Assembly (NCBI RefSeq): GCF_013184745.1
Contig: NZ_JAATVU010000061.1
Location: 1-34,499, forward strand
Direction of reading: 5' to 3'
From: Mangrovicoccus sp. HB161399
GTDB taxonomy: Bacteria; Pseudomonadota; Alphaproteobacteria; Rhodobacterales; Rhodobacteraceae
DNA length: 34,499 nucleotides
The notes beneath the pieces are model-generated. The model was given only the letters and a program-made list of their open reading frames with translations, did no database searches and was not told where the DNA came from. Position 1 is the stretch's first letter, and every line of letters begins with the position of its first letter. Of the stretch, positions 31,575 through 34,499 are shown piece after piece. Position numbers and translations under genes: made by a program.

Positions 31575-32207
31575 ATGACACGTGCCGCCCCATATGACCG
31601 CGACAAGACCCTCGACCGGGCCATGCAGCTCTTCTGGAGCAAGGGCTACCATGCGACCTCGCTGAAGGATCTCGAGGCTGCGCTCGACATGCGCCCGGGC
31701 AGCATCTACGCCGCCTTCAAGAGCAAGGACACGCTGTTCCGGCTGGCGCTGGAACGCTACCACGCGCGGATGGCGGAGGTGTTCGAGGAGAAGCTGGCGG
31801 AGACGGAGTCGCCCCTGCAGGCGCTGGCGGACTGGCTGCGGCTGCATGTCGAGCGGCGGCTCCGCGATCCGGCGCCGCCGGCCTGCATGCTGGCCAAGAC
31901 CTCGCTGGAGCTGGCCGACGTGCCGGGCGAGGCCGGGGCCGAGGCGCGCGCTTATCTGCGCCGGGTCGGAGAGCGCTTTGCCGAGGTCTTCGCCCTCGCC
32001 CGCGCCCGCGGCGAGCTGCCCGACAGCGCGGACCCCGAACGGCTGGCCCGTCTGCTGCAGGCCAAGATCATGGGGCTGACCGTCTTCCTGCAGCGCGAGA
32101 CCGATCCGGAGGTGCTGCTCATGCTGGCCGACGACATGGCGCGCGAGGTGCTGGCGCTCGGCCATGCCGGGACCGGCGCCCCGGCAGAGCACGCACGCCA
32201 AGGCTGA
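31575..32207 (+). CDS. TetR-family transcriptional regulator
   Basis: 210 residues. The N-terminal helix-turn-helix 'DKTLDRAMQLFWSKGYHATSLKDLEAALDMRPGSIYAAFKSKDTLFRLALERY' (about residues 9-60) is diagnostic; the C-terminal ligand domain is helical and contains 'PPACMLAKTSLEL', a cysteine near the region where some family members sense electrophiles. It is divergent from the AhpD-like gene and should repress it, and itself, through the two TTGAGC-type palindromes. The inducer could be a quinone or electrophile, which is inference. Confidence 0.9.
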   Translation: MTRAAPYDRDKTLDRAMQLFWSKGYHATSLKDLEAALDMRPGSIYAAFKSKDTLFRLALERYHARMAEVFEEKLAETESPLQALADWLRLHVERRLRDPAPPACMLAKTSLELADVPGEAGAEARAYLRRVGERFAEVFALARARGELPDSADPERLARLLQAKIMGLTVFLQRETDPEVLLMLADDMAREVLALGHAGTGAPAEHARQG

Positions 32208-32904
32208 GAACGCGGTCCCGGGCGCAAGGCGCGTCACAGAATTCCCCGGCGGCCGGACAGACCATCCACGAGGCCAGGCCGCTCATTCCGACGATCAGGG
32301 ACAAGACGCTCCTGGGTTCCCCTTGCCGGGGCGCATCTTCCTCCTGCTGGCTTGCCGCACGCGCATGGTCCGGCGGCGGCTGCTGTTCCGGGCCTCCGAC
32401 TACCTCGAATACCTCGTCACCTTCCTGATGCAACACGAAGCCGACACCGAAGCAGCCAACCCGCTGCTGGCGCATCGCCGGGTTCAAGACCGGGTCAAGG
32501 CCCTGGCGGACAGAATGGTCATCCTGCGCAACCTGCCCTTGGCGACGGCAATGGAGGTGAAGGCGGACGCGCCCGAGATCGCGCGGGCGGCCGGGAACGA
32601 CTTCTACCTGCTCAGCCGCGTTGCCCATGAACGCGAGCTCATGAAGATGCGCGGCGCTTCGCGGCAGGGCGGAAGCGAGGCAGACGACCCGGTCTGGCTC
32701 TCCGAGGACCTCGGGACGCCCTGGGACTTGTTTCTGCCTCCTGCAGCCCTGGACAGCATTTCCGGACCCGTCCCGGATGCGCTGCGCACGACCTCGGCCG
32801 GCCCGAAGCCGGAGCCCGGCGAAGCGGCGCATGCCGGACGCTCCCCTGACGACGCGACAAGGGCCTTTGCCGCCGCCGCGCTGCGCTATGTCTCCTGGCT
32901 ATGA
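32164..32904 (+). CDS. Hypothetical protein, 3' end cut by an IS3-family element
   Basis: The frame runs from an ATG at 32164 (inside the tetR gene) to a TGA at 32902-32904. Coding-type codon use is convincing only from about 32320 on, so the true start is probably later, for instance TTG at 32322 or ATG at 32365; none has a clear ribosome-binding site. Residues about 60-190 read as a helical charged protein ('RASDYLEYLVTFLMQHEADTEAANPLLAHRRVQDRVKALADRM'), with no family recognised. The stop codon is the first three bases of the IS terminal repeat (TGACCTGCTCCC at 32902), so the original gene was longer and was interrupted by insertion. Confidence 0.5.
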   Translation: MPGPAPRQSTHAKAENAVPGARRVTEFPGGRTDHPRGQAAHSDDQGQDAPGFPLPGRIFLLLACRTRMVRRRLLFRASDYLEYLVTFLMQHEADTEAANPLLAHRRVQDRVKALADRMVILRNLPLATAMEVKADAPEIARAAGNDFYLLSRVAHERELMKMRGASRQGGSEADDPVWLSEDLGTPWDLFLPPAALDSISGPVPDALRTTSAGPKPEPGEAAHAGRSPDDATRAFAAAALRYVSWL

Positions 32905-33366
32905 CCTGCTCCCTGGCGGTCCCTCCTTCATAACGAGAGTCTGCAGGTTGGATTTGGGTATTCGGGTTCTCCGTCTGGCGCAAGCGCGCCGGGCGCGGAG
33001 CCCTCAAATTGCCCAAGCGCTCGGCGCGCTTGCTGCGGTGTCCGATTGTCCAAGGACGAGTGCGGTCTGACCGTGTTGCAATCGTAGCGCCACAGGGCCA
33101 GCTTCCTGCGCGCGTCATCCAAGCTGTCGAAGATCTCCTCGTTCAAGAGTTCGTCTCGCAGGCTGCCGTTGAAGCTTTCGATGAACGCGTTCTGCTGCGG
33201 TTTTCCCGGATCGATGCAATGCCAGGGCACGCTATTCTCGTCGGCCCATTTCAGGATGGCCCGGCTGGTGAACTCGGTCCCGTTATCACTGACAACGCAT
33301 CCAGGTTTGCCATAGACCCGGATCAGGGCGCTGAGTTCCCGGGCGACCCGCGCACGGTCGTGTCTC
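32902..33366 (-). mobile_element. IS3-family (IS407-type) element fragment
   Basis: The terminal sequence TGACCTGCTCCC at 32902-32913 resembles the inverted repeat of the IS407 group, and it is followed by the C-terminal part of the orfB transposase. The other end, orfA and the 5' part of orfB are missing; the similarity ends at about 33366, where an IS256-type element begins. Confidence 0.75.
32928..33366 (-). pseudogene. IS3-family transposase OrfB, C-terminal fragment
   Basis: The minus-strand frame has the rve/DDE end of IS3-family OrfB: '[34 protein letters not shown]' holds the second Asp, and '[31 protein letters not shown]' holds the catalytic Glu. The ending '[14 protein letters not shown]' is typical. 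The first Asp and the N-terminal part are absent, replaced by unrelated sequence from the neighbouring IS. Not functional. Confidence 0.85.
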
Positions 33367-33455
33367 GGAAGTGGTGGAAATTGGATGGCGGCGTAATCTC
33401 CGGGTGAACTGAAACCCACCCATCCGGCGGCTGCAACCGCCAGGGAGATCACGCC

Positions 33456-34499
33456 ATGACCGAGAATAACGACGCTGCGAGCTTTGCGCTACCGGCAGAC
33501 GAGCCCGGGTTCGACCCGATCGAGGATCGTCTGAGGGCAACTGTCCGCGCCACCATCGAGGCGATGTTCGAAGAAGAACTCGAAGCCTTCATCGGACGCT
33601 GCCGCTATGGCCGCGGCGACGGTGCGCAGAAAGGATACCGCCACGGGCACCGCGAGCGGCAGCTCACGGGCACCTTTGGCACCGAGACGGTGCGCGTTCC
33701 TCGTGCCCGGATCGAAGACGAAACCGGCAAGGTCACCGAGTGGCGGTCCAAGGCGCTGCCGCGCTACAGGCGGCTCACGAAGAAGGCCGAGGCGCTGATC
33801 GCGGCGGTGTATCTGGCGGGGACCAATACGCGGCGGGTGAAGCGGGCGCTGTTCGGCCTGTTCGAAGGGGCCGCCAGCAAGGAATGAGCGCCTGCGCGCC
33901 ACCGGTCCGAGCGCAGGCGCGAATGGCAGCCGGGCCTGGCGGAAGGTGAAGGTCGATTGGGACGCCTGGTGTGCCCGCAGCCTGGCCGGGGAGGATATCG
34001 TCCGGGTTCGGCATCTCTCTCGGACGGATCGCGTTCGGTGCCTCACTTCTGGACGGCACCGTGGTCAAGACCAGGCTGGACCGCAAGGCCACGAACATCG
34101 CAGGCCGCTGGCCGAGATCGGGGTGCGCCGCGACGGGCAGAAGGTTCTGTTATCCATCAAGAACATGGGAGGCGAAAGCAACGCGGCCTGGAGCCAATTT
34201 CTCTTCGATCTCGATGCGCGCGGCCTGCGACGGCCCGAATTCGTGATCGTCGACGGCGCGCCCGGGCTCGAAGCCGCCCTGGTTGCGCTCTGGGGCGAGG
34301 ACCGGCCGATCCAGCGCTGCACGGTCCACAAGCACCGCAACCTTCTTGGCCACGCGCCCAAACGCATGCATGACGAACTCGCCGAGGACTACCGCGACAT
34401 GATCTATGCCGGCACGGCAGCGGGGATCGAGCTCAGGCGGAAGATGTTGCCTCGCGCAAATGGCGCCTCAAGCGCCGCGCGGCCGCCGGCAGCCTGGAA
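33456..34499 (+). pseudogene. IS256-family (mutator-type) transposase, frameshifted and cut by the window edge
   Basis: The intact first frame (33456-33887) is the N-terminus: 'RATVRATIEAMFEEELEAFIGRCRYGRGDGAQKGYRHGHRERQL' and 'RRLTKKAEALIAAVYLAGTNTRRVKRALFGLF'. After a stop at 33885-33887 the protein continues in other frames: 'WRKVKVDWDAW', then 'DGQKVLLSIKNMGGESNAAWSQFLFDLDARGL' and 'VIVDGAPGLEAALVALWGEDRPIQRCTVHKHRNLLGHAPKRMHDELAEDYRDMIYAGT'. Another shift near 34455 precedes 'RKWRLKRRAAAGSLE' at the window end. At least three shifts make it a pseudogene. Its left end lies around 33367-33455. Confidence 0.88.

Noticed and set aside
1-34499. CRISPR array, rRNA operon, replication origin or prophage structural genes
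   Set aside because: No regularly spaced repeats, rRNA segments, DnaA-box clusters or phage structural proteins were seen anywhere in the window.

Overview
The window reads as chromosomal DNA of an alphaproteobacterium, most likely a member of the Rhodobacteraceae/Paracoccaceae. The evidence is very high GC with strong G/C third-codon preference, Rhodobacter-type gene content (assimilatory nirBD with an FNT channel, cyanase, MetR/metF, a soluble chemoreceptor) and typical rhodobacterial insertion sequences. This assignment is inferred from gene content; there is no rRNA in the window to confirm it.

Layout. (1) 1-1063: the end of an integrated element. A 5'-truncated, lower-GC tyrosine recombinase points at the 3' end of a tRNA-Cys gene. 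(2) 1449-5924: core genes: a TerB/J-domain protein, a DUF4174 exported protein, a small glycine-rich lipoprotein, a PPP-type phosphoesterase and an agmatinase-family ureohydrolase, separated by several unusually long GC-rich gaps. (3) 5973-10380 (minus): three translationally coupled genes (HAD-like COG5610 protein, GT4 glycosyltransferase, sulfotransferase) that probably build or modify a surface glycan. (4) 10740-19035 (plus): a nitrogen-assimilation region, cysG - Rrf2/NsrR-like regulator - nirB - nirD - nirC - PP2C/kinase fusion - cynS. CysG makes the siroheme needed by NirB, NirC imports nitrite, NirBD reduces it to ammonium, and CynS releases ammonium from cyanate. The cysG leader holds a large intrinsic terminator preceded by a hexaloop hairpin, which suggests antitermination control. 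(5) 19036-23129 (minus): an MFS transporter, a tiny ORF/structured RNA with an extreme Shine-Dalgarno, a YhhQ-type transporter, and a VOC dioxygenase plus glutathionyl-hydroquinone reductase pair, with a divergent LysR regulator at 23263-24183. (6) 24556-25469: an IS110 relic fused to an IS5-type relic. (7) 26074-32207: a soluble chemoreceptor-periplasmic-binding-protein fusion, tRNA-Leu, a thioesterase, divergent metF/metR with a perfect MetR box, and a divergent CMD-family/TetR pair with two tandem palindromic operators. (8) 32164-34499: a hypothetical gene cut by an IS3-family end, that IS3 element itself truncated by an IS256-type element that is frameshifted and runs off the window.

The points most worth follow-up are the cytosolic MCP-PBP fusion, the attenuator-like leaders of cysG and nirB, the phosphatase-kinase fusion inside the nitrite/cyanate cluster, and the 18-codon ORF/RNA at about 20400-20580. 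All function calls come from reading motifs; no database search was run.
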